64,000 nucleotides of DNA from DATEMU01 sp964414585 (GTDB taxonomy: Bacteria; Planctomycetota; Phycisphaerae; UBA1845; UTPLA1). The position numbers and the translations under genes are program-made. Position 1 is the stretch's first letter; the number at the start of each line of letters is the position of its first letter. The stretch lies in assembly GCA_964414585.1 (NCBI GenBank), contig CAYPXR010000002.1, positions 5,516-69,515 on the forward strand, read 5' to 3'. This document shows positions 46,895 to 56,147 of this stretch, piece by piece. The notes under the pieces were generated by a model. That model was not told where the DNA came from. It ran no database searches and was given only the letters and a program-made list of their open reading frames with translations.

Positions 46895-48259
46895 TCACGT
46901 CCCGCGAGGACGAATGAATCGGACCGCCACCAGTCGATAGACCACCGCGAGAATGAGCACGATCAGCGCAACTTGCACGGCGCGCCACATGGCCCGATCG
47001 GTTGAGTCCGAAAGGACGCCCTGGAATCGCCGGGTGATCTCTTCCAGGCGTTGCGCTGCCGGTCCGGATTCACTGAACTCGCGCAGATCGGTGATCAGCG
47101 TCTGCATCTCCTTGGCCGTCTGGGTCAGGGCCTCTGCGGCGCGTCGATAGTCGTTGACGTCGTACGGCGGCCTCTGCGGCCCCGTCGACGGATCGGCGCT
47201 CGTGGCGGGCTCACCCGTCGCGGGCTGCCGGAAAGAGGCCACCATCTCCTGAATCGCCTTGGCCGTGCGCGCCCAGGCGTCTCCCGCCGTCGCCACGCTT
47301 TGACCGGCGGGTTCCAGCGCCTTCACAAGCTCGTGCGTTTGATGGACCGTTTCACGGATCTCAGCGTTCTTCGAGTCCGCGCCTTCAACGGCGCCGGTAA
47401 GCTTCTCCGCGCTCGTCGCCAGGCGTTCCGAGCTTTTCGAGACGCGCTCCAGGCTGGCCACCGTACTCTTGACCGTTTCGAGATCCTCGGTTTCGAGCAG
47501 TAAAAGTTGTGTCTGCAATCGTGCATCCGACGCAAAGCCCTCGACCACGTCGGTCAATCGGGCCGCCACGACCGTGAAGCCCTTGATCGCCTGGGCTCCC
47601 GCGTCAACACCGCCCAGCCAGCGAAACGGCGTCATGGGAATCGCCAGAACGCCCTGCAGCACCTGATCCTTCTCGCCGGTCTGCAACGAAGCCCGAACCT
47701 CGGTGCCGCTGAAATCCCCTCTCAACGGGCGCTCCTCGGCGACCGCCTGCACGCGCTCGCGCGCCGCCGCCAGCGTCTCCGGAGTCATGACCGTCGCGCC
47801 GATTTTTTCGATCTCGGCCTCGCATTCCCGTGCAGCGGCGACGGCAATGTCCTGGTGCTCGCCAAAGAGTTTCTTGCCTTCTCCTTCGGTCAGGAACAGG
47901 CGCATCCGGATGCAGAGGCTCCAGGCATCGAGATAACCGCCCAAAGGGTTCTCCTGCGTAATGGCGTTGCGCGCCATCGGCAGGATGCGCATCTGCCAGA
48001 CCAGCGTCAGCCGTTTGACGCGGCGGGAATTGTCGACCTCGACCAATTCGTCGCTTGCACGACGGATAACGGCTTCAAACCAGTCTTCAAACTGATCGAG
48101 CCGGTCGTGAAGGTCTTCCTTGGTCACTTGGGTCGAGACCGTCGCGCGATTCCCGGTCGAAACCGGACCTTTGAGACCGGAGCAACCGGACACCACGAGC
48201 GCGGTCAACGACGCGGACATCAGATACCGCCGAAACCAATAAGAACTCATTCGAGTCAT
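46895..48259 (-). CDS. Lipoprotein with coiled coil and C-terminal TM segment
   Basis: 454 residues from the ATG at 48259, with AAGAAGGG 7 bp upstream; the frame opens 7 codons earlier. The N-terminus ends in a lipobox VVSGC (C at about residue 27). A helical region (50-260) follows, then a coiled coil with LERVSKSSERLATSAEKLTG and repeated Thr/Ala/Glu heptads (about 265-340), resembling the signalling coil of chemoreceptors. A Pro-rich linker follows, then a TM segment near residues 427-446 (AVQVALIVLILAVVYRLVAV) and a basic tail. A lipid anchor at one end and a TM at the other is unusual. Function unknown. Confidence 0.75.
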   Translation of the reverse strand: MTRMSSYWFRRYLMSASLTALVVSGCSGLKGPVSTGNRATVSTQVTKEDLHDRLDQFEDWFEAVIRRASDELVEVDNSRRVKRLTLVWQMRILPMARNAITQENPLGGYLDAWSLCIRMRLFLTEGEGKKLFGEHQDIAVAAARECEAEIEKIGATVMTPETLAAARERVQAVAEERPLRGDFSGTEVRASLQTGEKDQVLQGVLAIPMTPFRWLGGVDAGAQAIKGFTVVAARLTDVVEGFASDARLQTQLLLLETEDLETVKSTVASLERVSKSSERLATSAEKLTGAVEGADSKNAEIRETVHQTHELVKALEPAGQSVATAGDAWARTAKAIQEMVASFRQPATGEPATSADPSTGPQRPPYDVNDYRRAAEALTQTAKEMQTLITDLREFSESGPAAQRLEEITRRFQGVLSDSTDRAMWRAVQVALIVLILAVVYRLVAVRFIRPRGT

Positions 48260-48319
48260 GAAAAAACCCTTCTTATCCATTGATATTCGGGATCGCCGCG
48301 GCGGACGGTTTCAAACTCG

Positions 48320-49243
48320 TCAAGTGCCATGAACGGTTCGATACTCCTCGAACTGTCCGCCGAACAAGCCCGCCATCAGCCCGGCACCATAGGCGATGTG
48401 CCGCAGGCCACGGACGAAACCGCGCTTTCCCAAAACCAGCCCGGTCGGCAGTTCCAGGCTCCCGATCGCCTTCCACGCCGCGGCCTTGGCGGCAATCCAC
48501 GCCCAGGTGCGCAAACCCGGCGAGAGATCGGTCTCCAACATCGCCGTCGCGCAGCCCGCGCGGTACATCCGCTGCGTCAGCCAGCGCACGGTCATCCTCG
48601 TCGCCGGCACCCACTCGTGAACGACCGCATCGTCGGCCCATATCAGTTTATGACCGGCGCGTGAGGCGCCCCGTGAAAAATGGCTGTCGTGCCCGCCCAT
48701 GAGCGCGAACCGTTCGTCGAAGAGCAGCCCCTTCTCGGTATAGAGCGCCGAGCGGAAAAGCATGTTTCCGTCATAGGCGTCGGTCAACAGATGGCCGGTG
48801 GGATAACGGCGCGGTTCGAAGAAACGCCCGCGCTCGATCCACGACGGCGGCGGTTCGTGGAAACAGGGCAAAACCGGCCCGGCGATGATATCGGCCGCGT
48901 ATTCGCGTTGCACACGCAGCAACTCGTCCAGCCAACCCGCGGTGGGGACCTCATCGTCATCGAAGAACGCCAACCACGGCGCCTGCGGAGCCGCCGTCTT
49001 GACCGCCTGATTCCGCGCCGGCGCACAGCCCCGGACGGTCTCTCGCTCATAAAAAAGCGGCCAACGAAGCTGGGGGCGGATCTCCTCGCAAACCTTTTTC
49101 GCGCTGCCGTCCTCATTGTTGTCAACGACGAATACGCCCACCACAGGCATCACTCCGGAAAACGTGAGTCCGTTCAAGGCCTCCAGGGCGCGTCGCAATC
49201 CCTCCGGGCGTTGATAGGTTATGATGCAAACAGCGACGTCCAT
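48320..49243 (-). CDS. GT2 glycosyltransferase
   Basis: 307 residues from the ATG at 49243. GT-A motifs: VCIITYQRPEGLRRAL, VVDNNEDGSAKK, CAPARNQAVKTA and FFDDDEVPTAGWLDEL (DDD metal site). The acceptor-side GGHDSHFSRGASRAGHKL and a C-terminal amphipathic region follow. The late AWIAAKAAAWKA segment may dip into the membrane. It is 60 bp upstream of the lipoprotein gene on the same strand, and divergent from the next GT2 with only 47 bp between starts. Confidence 0.88.
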   Translation of the reverse strand: MDVAVCIITYQRPEGLRRALEALNGLTFSGVMPVVGVFVVDNNEDGSAKKVCEEIRPQLRWPLFYERETVRGCAPARNQAVKTAAPQAPWLAFFDDDEVPTAGWLDELLRVQREYAADIIAGPVLPCFHEPPPSWIERGRFFEPRRYPTGHLLTDAYDGNMLFRSALYTEKGLLFDERFALMGGHDSHFSRGASRAGHKLIWADDAVVHEWVPATRMTVRWLTQRMYRAGCATAMLETDLSPGLRTWAWIAAKAAAWKAIGSLELPTGLVLGKRGFVRGLRHIAYGAGLMAGLFGGQFEEYRTVHGT

Positions 49244-49290
49244 GTGGTGCGTCGAATCCTTTGAACGCCGGACAACCAAGCGTCGAATCG

Positions 49291-50343
49291 ATGGGTCCTG
49301 AACCAGCTATTGACCGCGGCGATCCGCCGCTCGTGTCGGTGGTCATCCCGACCTGCAACCGCCGCGCCGTGCTGGAACGAAGTCTACTGGCGCTGTGCCG
49401 GCAGAGCTTTCCGAATTTCGAAGTGATTGTCGTCGACGACGGGTCCATCGACAACACGGGAGAGATGCTCGACGCCGTCGCCGCCGCTCATCCCCGACTG
49501 AATCTCCGCCGACTGAAAAACGAAGCCAACCTCGGCGCGAATGCGAGCCGCAACCGGGGCGTTCGTGCGTCTCACGGCGAGATTGTCGCCTTCATCGACA
49601 GTGATTGCATTGCCGAGCCGGATTGGCTCGAAAAGCTGGTCGCCGGATTCTCCGCGGTCGACGTCGCCGCCGTCACCGGCGTCGTCTTCGATCCTCCGGC
49701 CATGAATCTCTACGAAATGGCCTTTAAGGGGACCAATCGCGTACACGGCGCCGGTCCGGCCTCCCGACTCGTGGGTGGAAACATGGCCGTCCGCCGGGAA
49801 ACGCTATTGACCTACATGTGGGACGAAGATCGCCGTTTTCAAGCGATGATCGCCGACGGCGTGCCGGACGTTTCCACCTCCGGCGGGTGCGACGAAGAGG
49901 GACTCTATTTTCAAATCCGCGCCGCGGGCTTCCGCCAGCTTGTCATTCCCGGGGCCCGCGTCTTACACGATCACCACTACTCGCGTCAGTCGTTCTTTCG
50001 ACAAGCCTATCTCGGCGGCGGGTCGGCGGCGCATCTGGTCTACAAGTATCGTTTGCCCCCTCGGATTGACCTTTTGCCACTTCTGCTGACTTATCTGACG
50101 CTTCCACTGGCCCTGATCGATCGACGACTCGCGTGGATCCCGGCATCCTTTTTCCTGTTGATGGTGGCGGCGCTCCTTTACAACGATCTATTCCGAAAGG
50201 CCAAAACGCTCGTCGAAACGCTGCTGACGCTGCCGCACATGATCGCCTATTATCATGTTCGCCTCTCAGGTTATGTCGTCGAGGCCGTGCGGCTTCGATT
50301 GGGATTTCGCCAAATTGAAAGAATCCGGCTGAAAAAACGATGA
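49291..50343 (+). CDS. GT2 glycosyltransferase with C-terminal TM segments
   Basis: 350 residues from the ATG at 49291; the frame opens at a TTG (49261). GT-A motifs: VSVVIPTCNRRAVLERSL, VIVVDDGSIDNTGEML, LGANASRNRGVRA, FIDSDCIAEPDW (DxD) and GGCDEEGLYFQIRAAG. Two or three TM segments near residues 263-305 suggest membrane anchoring. The stop overlaps the YbaK start (ATGA at 50340-50343), so the genes are translationally coupled. Confidence 0.9.
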   Translation: MGPEPAIDRGDPPLVSVVIPTCNRRAVLERSLLALCRQSFPNFEVIVVDDGSIDNTGEMLDAVAAAHPRLNLRRLKNEANLGANASRNRGVRASHGEIVAFIDSDCIAEPDWLEKLVAGFSAVDVAAVTGVVFDPPAMNLYEMAFKGTNRVHGAGPASRLVGGNMAVRRETLLTYMWDEDRRFQAMIADGVPDVSTSGGCDEEGLYFQIRAAGFRQLVIPGARVLHDHHYSRQSFFRQAYLGGGSAAHLVYKYRLPPRIDLLPLLLTYLTLPLALIDRRLAWIPASFFLLMVAALLYNDLFRKAKTLVETLLTLPHMIAYYHVRLSGYVVEAVRLRLGFRQIERIRLKKR

Positions 50344-50837
50344 CCCCATCGACCGTCCTTCAAACGATCCGCCAATGGCTCGACGACGCCGGCATTGCCT
50401 ACCGCGCCGTGCACCACGAGCCGACGCGCACGTCGGAGGATTCGGCCAAAGCCCGCGGCGAGGATGTTCGCATCGGTGGCAAGGCGCTATTGGTCAAGAT
50501 CGGCGACGATTTTCGTCTTTTCGTCCTCAGCGCTGCGTTGAAGCTCGATTCGACCGCCCTGAAGGATCGATTCGGCGTCAAGAAAATTCGCTTCGCCTCG
50601 CCGCAGGAACTGTCCGATCTCACCGGTCTCGTGCCAGGCTCGGTTCCGCCCTTCGGCCGGCCGATCCTGCCCTTCGATCTGTTCGTCGACGATTCGATCG
50701 TGCAAAACGAACGGATCGCCTTCAACGCCGGCAGCCTCACCGACTCGATCGTCATGCAAACATCTGACTATCTGAAGATGTCCGCACCGACGCGGTTCGC
50801 CTTTTCCATCGCCGATGATCGTGGAACTGCGACTTGA
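50340..50837 (+). CDS. YbaK/prolyl-tRNA-deacylase-like protein
   Basis: 165 residues. The YbaK/aminoacyl-tRNA editing fold is clear: YRAVHHEPTRTSEDSAKARG (about 21-40), GGKALLVKIGDDFRLFVLSA with the catalytic-type lysine (about K48), and LTGLVPGSVPPFG (about 98-110). Family members remove wrongly attached amino acids from tRNA (Cys or Ala from tRNA-Pro). The stand-alone enzyme between two glycosyltransferases is out of context. The ATGA overlap with the GT2 upstream suggests co-expression rather than shared function. Confidence 0.88.
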   Translation: MTPSTVLQTIRQWLDDAGIAYRAVHHEPTRTSEDSAKARGEDVRIGGKALLVKIGDDFRLFVLSAALKLDSTALKDRFGVKKIRFASPQELSDLTGLVPGSVPPFGRPILPFDLFVDDSIVQNERIAFNAGSLTDSIVMQTSDYLKMSAPTRFAFSIADDRGTAT

Positions 50838-50927
50838 CCGATCGCCCGATTCCGCATACCACTATCGGGCGTTCCGTCGACGACTGCCTCGCCAAGCAAA
50901 TGCACCTCGCATCCGCAGCGACGAAAT

Positions 50928-51875
50928 ATGAAAAAGCCGGCCGTCAGCATTGTTATCCCCACCTTCAATCGCCCCGACCTTCTTCGAGAGGCGCTGGATT
51001 CTGTCGCCGCGCAGACCTTTCGGGATTATGAAGTGATCGTCGTCGACGACGGTTCGACGCCTCCGATCGCCGACGCCGTCGCCAATCATTCGACAAAGCC
51101 GAAGATAATCCGCCAGGTCCGCCAGGGCCCCGCCGCCGCGCGAAATCGCGGAATCGCCGACGCTCGTGCCGACCTTGTCGCGTTCCTCGACAGCGACGAT
51201 TTATGGCTGCCCACCAAGCTCGAACGATACATGGACGCCATGGGCAGACTGCCCGACGTTTCAATCTTTTACGGCCCGATGCTCCCGATGGATTCGAAAG
51301 GACAGGCCGTCCACGGCCGGACCAAGCCCCGCCATCAGGGCCGAATCATCGACCAGCTCTTCAAGAGTTGCTTCGTCGACATACCGACCGTGGTTTGCCG
51401 CAAGGACCTGTTGACGCGTGCGGGAGGCTTCAACGCCTCGCTGCCGGTCTGTGAGGATTATGACCTCTGGCTCCGTCTGAGCCTGACCGAGTCGTTCGGT
51501 TTTATCGATGAGCCGCTGGCCAAAAGACGCCTCCACGACGACCGCCTGAGCAAATCGGCAATGGCCCGAAACTTCGCCATTCGCGCGGACACGCTGCTTC
51601 GCTTCTTCGAAAAGAACAAGAATGTATTGAATCGAGAAGCGGCGGCCAAGCGTTTATCGAGAGTCTTCTTCGTCGCGGCCCGTGCGGCCTTTCGAGAAGG
51701 CGATTACACCCAGGCCGTCGAGCGATGCAAAACCGCCCGGGCGTTCGGCGGATCGTTGAGAACAATCCTTCTTCAGATGGCGGCCTCGGCGTATTCAATC
51801 TGCGCCGGTCCGAATCGGGAACCAGCGCCATCATCCCTGCCGCCGTCGCGTCCGGACTCCGCGGCTAGTCAATGA
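50928..51875 (+). CDS. GT2 glycosyltransferase
   Basis: 315 residues. GT-A motifs: VSIVIPTFNRPDLLREAL, VIVVDDGSTPPIADAV, GPAAARNRGIADA, FLDSDDLWLP (DxDD) and GFNASLPVCEDYDLWLRLS with the ED catalytic base. A helical C-terminal part (about 215-315) has no TM segment. The last 30 residues are Pro/Ser-rich, and the final codons overlap the convergent YggX-like gene (51865-51875). It lies 90 bp after the YbaK gene on the same strand. Confidence 0.9.
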   Translation: MKKPAVSIVIPTFNRPDLLREALDSVAAQTFRDYEVIVVDDGSTPPIADAVANHSTKPKIIRQVRQGPAAARNRGIADARADLVAFLDSDDLWLPTKLERYMDAMGRLPDVSIFYGPMLPMDSKGQAVHGRTKPRHQGRIIDQLFKSCFVDIPTVVCRKDLLTRAGGFNASLPVCEDYDLWLRLSLTESFGFIDEPLAKRRLHDDRLSKSAMARNFAIRADTLLRFFEKNKNVLNREAAAKRLSRVFFVAARAAFREGDYTQAVERCKTARAFGGSLRTILLQMAASAYSICAGPNREPAPSSLPPSRPDSAASQ

Positions 51876-52467
51876 GCAGAAATTCCTTCATGTGCTTGTC
51901 GTACATTTCCTGCGCCTGAGGATCGAACATCGGCAGGCGAAGCTCGTTGATGACCTTTGTGCCCATGCCGACCCACTCCTTCCAGCAGGATTCGCAGACC
52001 GTGGCCAGGATTTTCTCGCCGAGCGGGCCCTTGAAGGGTCGCTCTTTGAGCTTCGGCCCTCCACCGCCGCAGCGCCGGCACGCAAAGCCGCCTTCGGCGG
52101 CAACGCCGGAACCCGGCATCTCCTTCTTCTCCGCCACCGTCGGCACCGGCGCCCCCAAATCCTTGAGCATCTGCTCCATTGCCTTCATCGGCATCAGGTC
52201 GCCCTTGCGATGCGCCAACCGATAGCCATCCGTCAAAGTACGAGTGGCATGTTCGCGATGGCCCGTGGCGATCTGCACCCTTGCAAGCAGTTCATAGGCC
52301 TTTGAATTCTGGCTGTTGAGCGCCAAGACTCGCTGAAGATAGGGCCCGGATTCCTGCGCCCGCCCGGCCTCGAGAAGCGCCGCCCCCAAGGAAAAGTGCG
52401 CCATCTCGTCGCTGGGATCGCTTTCCGCAAGCCGTTGCAGCCGGTCGATTTTCTCTTGATCGGACAT
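51865..52467 (-). CDS. TPR protein fused to a Fe(II)-trafficking (YggX)-like domain
   Basis: 200 residues. The N-terminal half (about 19-95) is TPR-like (DEMAHFSLGAALLEAGRAQE, SKAYELLARVQIATGHREHA). The C-terminal half (128-198) follows the YggX pattern: GPLGEKILATVCESCWKEWVGMGTKVINE and a closing DKHMKEFLL. It carries an added zinc or iron site C130xxC133 and C158xxC161. E. coli YggX is about 90 residues, protects iron-sulphur clusters and lacks the cysteine pairs. So this is a fusion with a metal site of its own. Role inferred only from family. Confidence 0.8.
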   Translation of the reverse strand: MSDQEKIDRLQRLAESDPSDEMAHFSLGAALLEAGRAQESGPYLQRVLALNSQNSKAYELLARVQIATGHREHATRTLTDGYRLAHRKGDLMPMKAMEQMLKDLGAPVPTVAEKKEMPGSGVAAEGGFACRRCGGGGPKLKERPFKGPLGEKILATVCESCWKEWVGMGTKVINELRLPMFDPQAQEMYDKHMKEFLLID

Positions 52468-52637
52468 CGCTTAAGCCTTTCATTGTCGTTACTTCAGTAA
52501 TCGTCGCTCCTCAGCATAATGTAGTTCCGTCCATGACGCACGTCTCGCTCGCGGTGTAAGCACCGGCGGATCTGGACCCCGCCGCACCCTTCGCGTACAA
52601 CGCAATCGATCAGCCCTTCAAAGTCGAGGACTCTGAC

Positions 52638-54278
52638 ATGACCGGGCCGACCCCTTCAAAACCGCCGCCCAAGCCGATGCCAGGAGTGTTCGGGATCAGT
52701 CTGTTCTGGCTGGGGTGCGCCCTGGCGTTGACGCTCGCCCTGCACATTCAACTTCGGGATCGTCCGTTTGAGTACCCCTTTGGATGGGTGAGCGCCCATT
52801 TTGCGACCATGGCCCGGTCGTTTGTGGACAACGGTGTGTGGAAGCTTGGTCTGACACCGGTCCAGAACAACGCGCCGCTTGGAAACCCGCCGGATCACTA
52901 CCTGCACTGGCCACCGGGATTCCCGATTCTCTTGTACGCGGTCTTTAGAGTTTTCGGCGAGTCGGAATCATCGGCGCATGGCGCGATGCTGGTCATCCTT
53001 CTGGCCAATGCCGCAGCGCTATATGCCCTTGTGCGTCAGTGCTGCGGGAGACGAGCGGGGCTCTTGGCCGCCTTTGCGTTTCTGGTGATGCCCGCGACAA
53101 TCGCCTTCGGGCACCTGGTCCTGCACCTGCACCTTGCCATTTTCTTCATGATGCTGTCGCTTCTGGCCTACCTGAACTCCTGCGAAGGGGGGCGAATTCG
53201 TCGATCCTGGGCCATGTTCGGCGCGGCCGCACTGACGGCATCGGTGTGGTGTTCGTGGGAACCGGCACTGCTTTATCCCGGATTGGTCGGTGTCGCTCTT
53301 TGGCAACGGCGCAGAATGAGTGTAATTCTGGCCATGGTTTATTCAGCGGTCGGCGTCACCTCTGCCGCGGTAGTGCTGCTCCTCTTTGCGCGGACCTGTC
53401 CGGAAAAGATGAACGATTTGCTTCAGACCGTGCTTTTTCGCGTGGGCGCCTCGAATTATGCGGCTCAGACGCAGGATGTACACCTTCTGGTCAACTCCCA
53501 GAGCTATCAGCTTGGCGCGCATTCGCCGCTGCTCATCCCCATCATCCTGGTCGAACGCCTTCAATGGATAGGCCAACTGGGAGTGGCGGCGCTCGGATGG
53601 GTGCTGATCAGAGGTTGGAAAGTCCGCCGATCATCCGGCGGCCGAACGGCAACCCTGCTGGCGGGACTGGCTATTCCCTGGGTGGTCTGGTCGATGGCGA
53701 TGTCGAAACACATCCTGTTTCATCCCTACGAAATGATGATGGCCGTGCCGCTGGCATCGGCGGCTCTGGGGTGGGCCGGCGCTAGACTCAGCGATCATGT
53801 GGAAGAAGCCTTGTCTCCCGGTCTTCGGTCGGCCGGGCGGCTCGGTATTTTTCTGGCAGCGCCCGTGATCCTGCTACTGGCCGCCGGATGGGAGCTCTCG
53901 GACCGGTTGGCCATCATGCGCCCGCGGCAAACGGAAGTGGTTCAGAACGAGAGGATGATCGCGGTGGCCCGGGCCGTGAGGGAGTCCATGGAGCCGGGCA
54001 CCGTGGTCATGATGCCGTTTGAATCGATGGTCCCCGTTTACTATTCCCAGCGGCACGTTATCCGCGCGGTAAGTAATGACGCGTTGGTCGAGCAGGTTTC
54101 GTCATCGCTCCCCCGCCTGTTCGGCGGATCAAAATATTACCTGGCGCTCGACCCTCGAGACACGAAGGCGTTTCCCAGATCGTTGCAGCGGTTATCAATG
54201 GTCCGGCAGACGGACAACTTGCTTTTGTTGGAGGTCAAGCCCAGGACCGGCGAAGTCAAAGGGACTGGGCCGGAATGA
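52638..54278 (+). CDS. GT-C-like membrane glycosyltransferase
   Basis: 546 residues with about ten to eleven TM segments. After TM1, a loop at residues 46-92 with RPFEYPFGWVSAHFATMARSF leads to GNPPDHYLHWPPGFPILLYAVFRVFG, the ArnT/PMT-like pattern with Asp/His near the membrane. AFLVMPATIAFGHLVLHLH follows. The C-terminal soluble part (about 435-546) has VIRAVSNDALVEQ and SKYYLALDPRDT. Such enzymes use polyprenyl-phosphate sugars on the outer membrane face. Acceptor unknown. The ATG follows a weak AGG (GAGGACTCTGAC). Confidence 0.8.
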   Translation: MTGPTPSKPPPKPMPGVFGISLFWLGCALALTLALHIQLRDRPFEYPFGWVSAHFATMARSFVDNGVWKLGLTPVQNNAPLGNPPDHYLHWPPGFPILLYAVFRVFGESESSAHGAMLVILLANAAALYALVRQCCGRRAGLLAAFAFLVMPATIAFGHLVLHLHLAIFFMMLSLLAYLNSCEGGRIRRSWAMFGAAALTASVWCSWEPALLYPGLVGVALWQRRRMSVILAMVYSAVGVTSAAVVLLLFARTCPEKMNDLLQTVLFRVGASNYAAQTQDVHLLVNSQSYQLGAHSPLLIPIILVERLQWIGQLGVAALGWVLIRGWKVRRSSGGRTATLLAGLAIPWVVWSMAMSKHILFHPYEMMMAVPLASAALGWAGARLSDHVEEALSPGLRSAGRLGIFLAAPVILLLAAGWELSDRLAIMRPRQTEVVQNERMIAVARAVRESMEPGTVVMMPFESMVPVYYSQRHVIRAVSNDALVEQVSSSLPRLFGGSKYYLALDPRDTKAFPRSLQRLSMVRQTDNLLLLEVKPRTGEVKGTGPE

Positions 54279-54285
54279 AACTGAA

Positions 54286-55233
54286 CTACCATTGGGGAAC
54301 ATGGACTTCAAAAAACTTCGCCAGAAACGGCATGTCCACGAGGCACAGAATCATGCAGACGGCCGTCACCACGAAACAGGCGAGCATCAGCCGTTTTTCT
54401 CGATAAAGTTTTTCGGGCATCTGTACGGGGCTGTCGGGCCGCATCGCCAGATCAAAATAAATCGCCAGAAACGCGGCGATGAACGGCACCGAGAGGATCA
54501 GTTCCACGCGATACTTGATCAGAAAGATGCCAAGCATCAGCGAAAAGCAGCTCATATAAAGCACCATCAACGCCAGCAGGCGATTCTCGTTGTATCGTTT
54601 GAACGAGCGGCGATAGGCGGCGGCCACGGCCGGGTCCGCCAGCTGTCGAAATTCGGCGAACCGCTTGGCGGCCATCAGAAACGCCCCCAGCATCCAATAG
54701 GCGCAAATCAGCGAAAGCGGCGTCACCCGCTGCGCGCCCATGGCGTACCATCCCAGGAGCAGGCGGATCGGATTGTTGACCGCCTCGCAGAGCACATCGA
54801 CGACCGGCAGTTCCTTGGCCCGCACGGGCGGGATGTTGTAGACCAACCCCATGATCCACAGCCATAGGGTCGTATAGAAGAACGGCCGATTGACCAGCCA
54901 GGCCGTGGCGAGCCCCAGGGCTCCCAAAGTCAGCCATTCGACGTAGGCGATCGAAAGCGAGACGTGCCCCGATGGAATAGGCCGATCGCGCTTGATGGGA
55001 TGCGACCGGTCCGTCGGCGCATCATAGATTTCATTTACCACATAATTGGACGAGGCCGTCAGACAGGTCGCCAGGAGACCGATTCCGAGATTCCATGCGG
55101 AGTGGATCGTCAAGGGAAGGCCGTCGAGCAAAACGGCCATCACCACGCCGGGCAGACAGAATACCTGCTTGAACCAATGGTCGACCCGGGCAATGGCGAC
55201 GTAACTGCGGAGGCTGAAACGTTGCTGATTCAT
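54286..55233 (-). CDS. UbiA-family prenyltransferase, DPPR-synthase-like
   Basis: 315 residues from the ATG at 55233, one base after the methyltransferase stop (TGAGATG). About eight TM segments. The first aspartate motif N67xxxD71xxxD75 is followed by SHPIKRDRPIPSG (77-89). That HPxKRxRPI extension is typical of decaprenyl-phosphate phosphoribosyltransferases, which start arabinofuranose donor synthesis in actinobacteria. The second motif NNPIRLLLGWYAMG is less canonical. So a polyprenyl-phosphate pentosyl or related transferase is more likely than a quinone prenyltransferase. No DprE1/DprE2 homologue is in the window. Confidence 0.82.
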   Translation of the reverse strand: MNQQRFSLRSYVAIARVDHWFKQVFCLPGVVMAVLLDGLPLTIHSAWNLGIGLLATCLTASSNYVVNEIYDAPTDRSHPIKRDRPIPSGHVSLSIAYVEWLTLGALGLATAWLVNRPFFYTTLWLWIMGLVYNIPPVRAKELPVVDVLCEAVNNPIRLLLGWYAMGAQRVTPLSLICAYWMLGAFLMAAKRFAEFRQLADPAVAAAYRRSFKRYNENRLLALMVLYMSCFSLMLGIFLIKYRVELILSVPFIAAFLAIYFDLAMRPDSPVQMPEKLYREKRLMLACFVVTAVCMILCLVDMPFLAKFFEVHVPQW

Positions 55234-55234
55234 C

Positions 55235-56134
55235 TCAGGCACCAATCCCGACAAAATAACAGGAGGAATCGAACAGGTTCAGCGGAATCGTGATACGCGC
55301 CACCCAGGTTTTTTGAAGCAATCGATCGATGGGCCTGAGCGGCGGCAGATACCGCGCCAACCGCGGCATCAAATAATCGATCGGAAAATACCAGGAGGCC
55401 CGACAATGACGAACGATATGCAGGTCCGCTTCCGCCACAGCGCGCTTCATGCTGGACCGCCGGAAATAGCCCACATGAGCCAGGCGGTAATGCCACCAGC
55501 GCCGACCCAACAGTCGGGCGGCGACGCTGCCCACATCCGGCGTCACGATCACGGCGATCCCTTCCGGAGACAATTGCCGGCGCACCGCCCGCAAGAGGCC
55601 GACGGGGTCGTCCACGTGTTCGATCACGTCGATCAAGGTGATGATGTCAAAAACTCGATCGTTGGTTTCGGGATGGGGAAAGGTCCCTTCGTGCAAAATG
55701 ACGTGGAACTGCGTCCGTCCGGATTCGACGGCCCAGCGGCTGGGCTCAATTCCTTCGGCCGCGAAGCCCAGCCGGGCGGCTTCATCCACCAGCAGGCCGA
55801 TCCCCGCGCCGATGTCCAGGAGGGTTGCGGCGCGCGGGCAAAGCTGCCGCACGGCTCCCAGTAGTTTGCGCATCTGCAATCGCCGCGGCGCCGCCGTGGC
55901 TTCATAGTCGGGATCCTTCAATTGGTTGTACAGGGACACCAGCGCGGGTTTGCCGCGCGTATCCGCGAAAATGAAGCAACAATCTTCGCACTGGTACAAC
56001 GGAAGCGTGGAACCGTACCGGCTGTCGGTGATCTTCAAATCCTCCGCCGTCAATTCGTGTCCGCTCAGGCCCGATCGGTACGAAGAGCAGCGAGTCGAGC
56101 GGCAGATCCAGCAGGTCATGGGCTCACGGTCCAT
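55235..56134 (-). CDS. SAM-dependent methyltransferase with N-terminal zinc site
   Basis: 299 residues from the ATG at 56134; an ATG at 56119 is also possible. N-terminal cysteine pairs C8xxC11 and C49xxC52 form a likely zinc knuckle. The class I SAM motif LLDIGAGIG is at about 105-113. DIITLIDVIEHVDDPVGLLR and GIAVIVTPDVGS complete the fold, as in sugar or polyprenol methyltransferases of polysaccharide loci. The C-terminal 80 residues are less conserved, with WWHYRLAHVGYFRR. It lies 13 bp after the acyltransferase stop and one base before UbiA: one operon. Confidence 0.85.
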   Translation of the reverse strand: MDREPMTCWICRSTRCSSYRSGLSGHELTAEDLKITDSRYGSTLPLYQCEDCCFIFADTRGKPALVSLYNQLKDPDYEATAAPRRLQMRKLLGAVRQLCPRAATLLDIGAGIGLLVDEAARLGFAAEGIEPSRWAVESGRTQFHVILHEGTFPHPETNDRVFDIITLIDVIEHVDDPVGLLRAVRRQLSPEGIAVIVTPDVGSVAARLLGRRWWHYRLAHVGYFRRSSMKRAVAEADLHIVRHCRASWYFPIDYLMPRLARYLPPLRPIDRLLQKTWVARITIPLNLFDSSCYFVGIGA

Positions 56135-56147
56135 CGATTTCTGCTCA

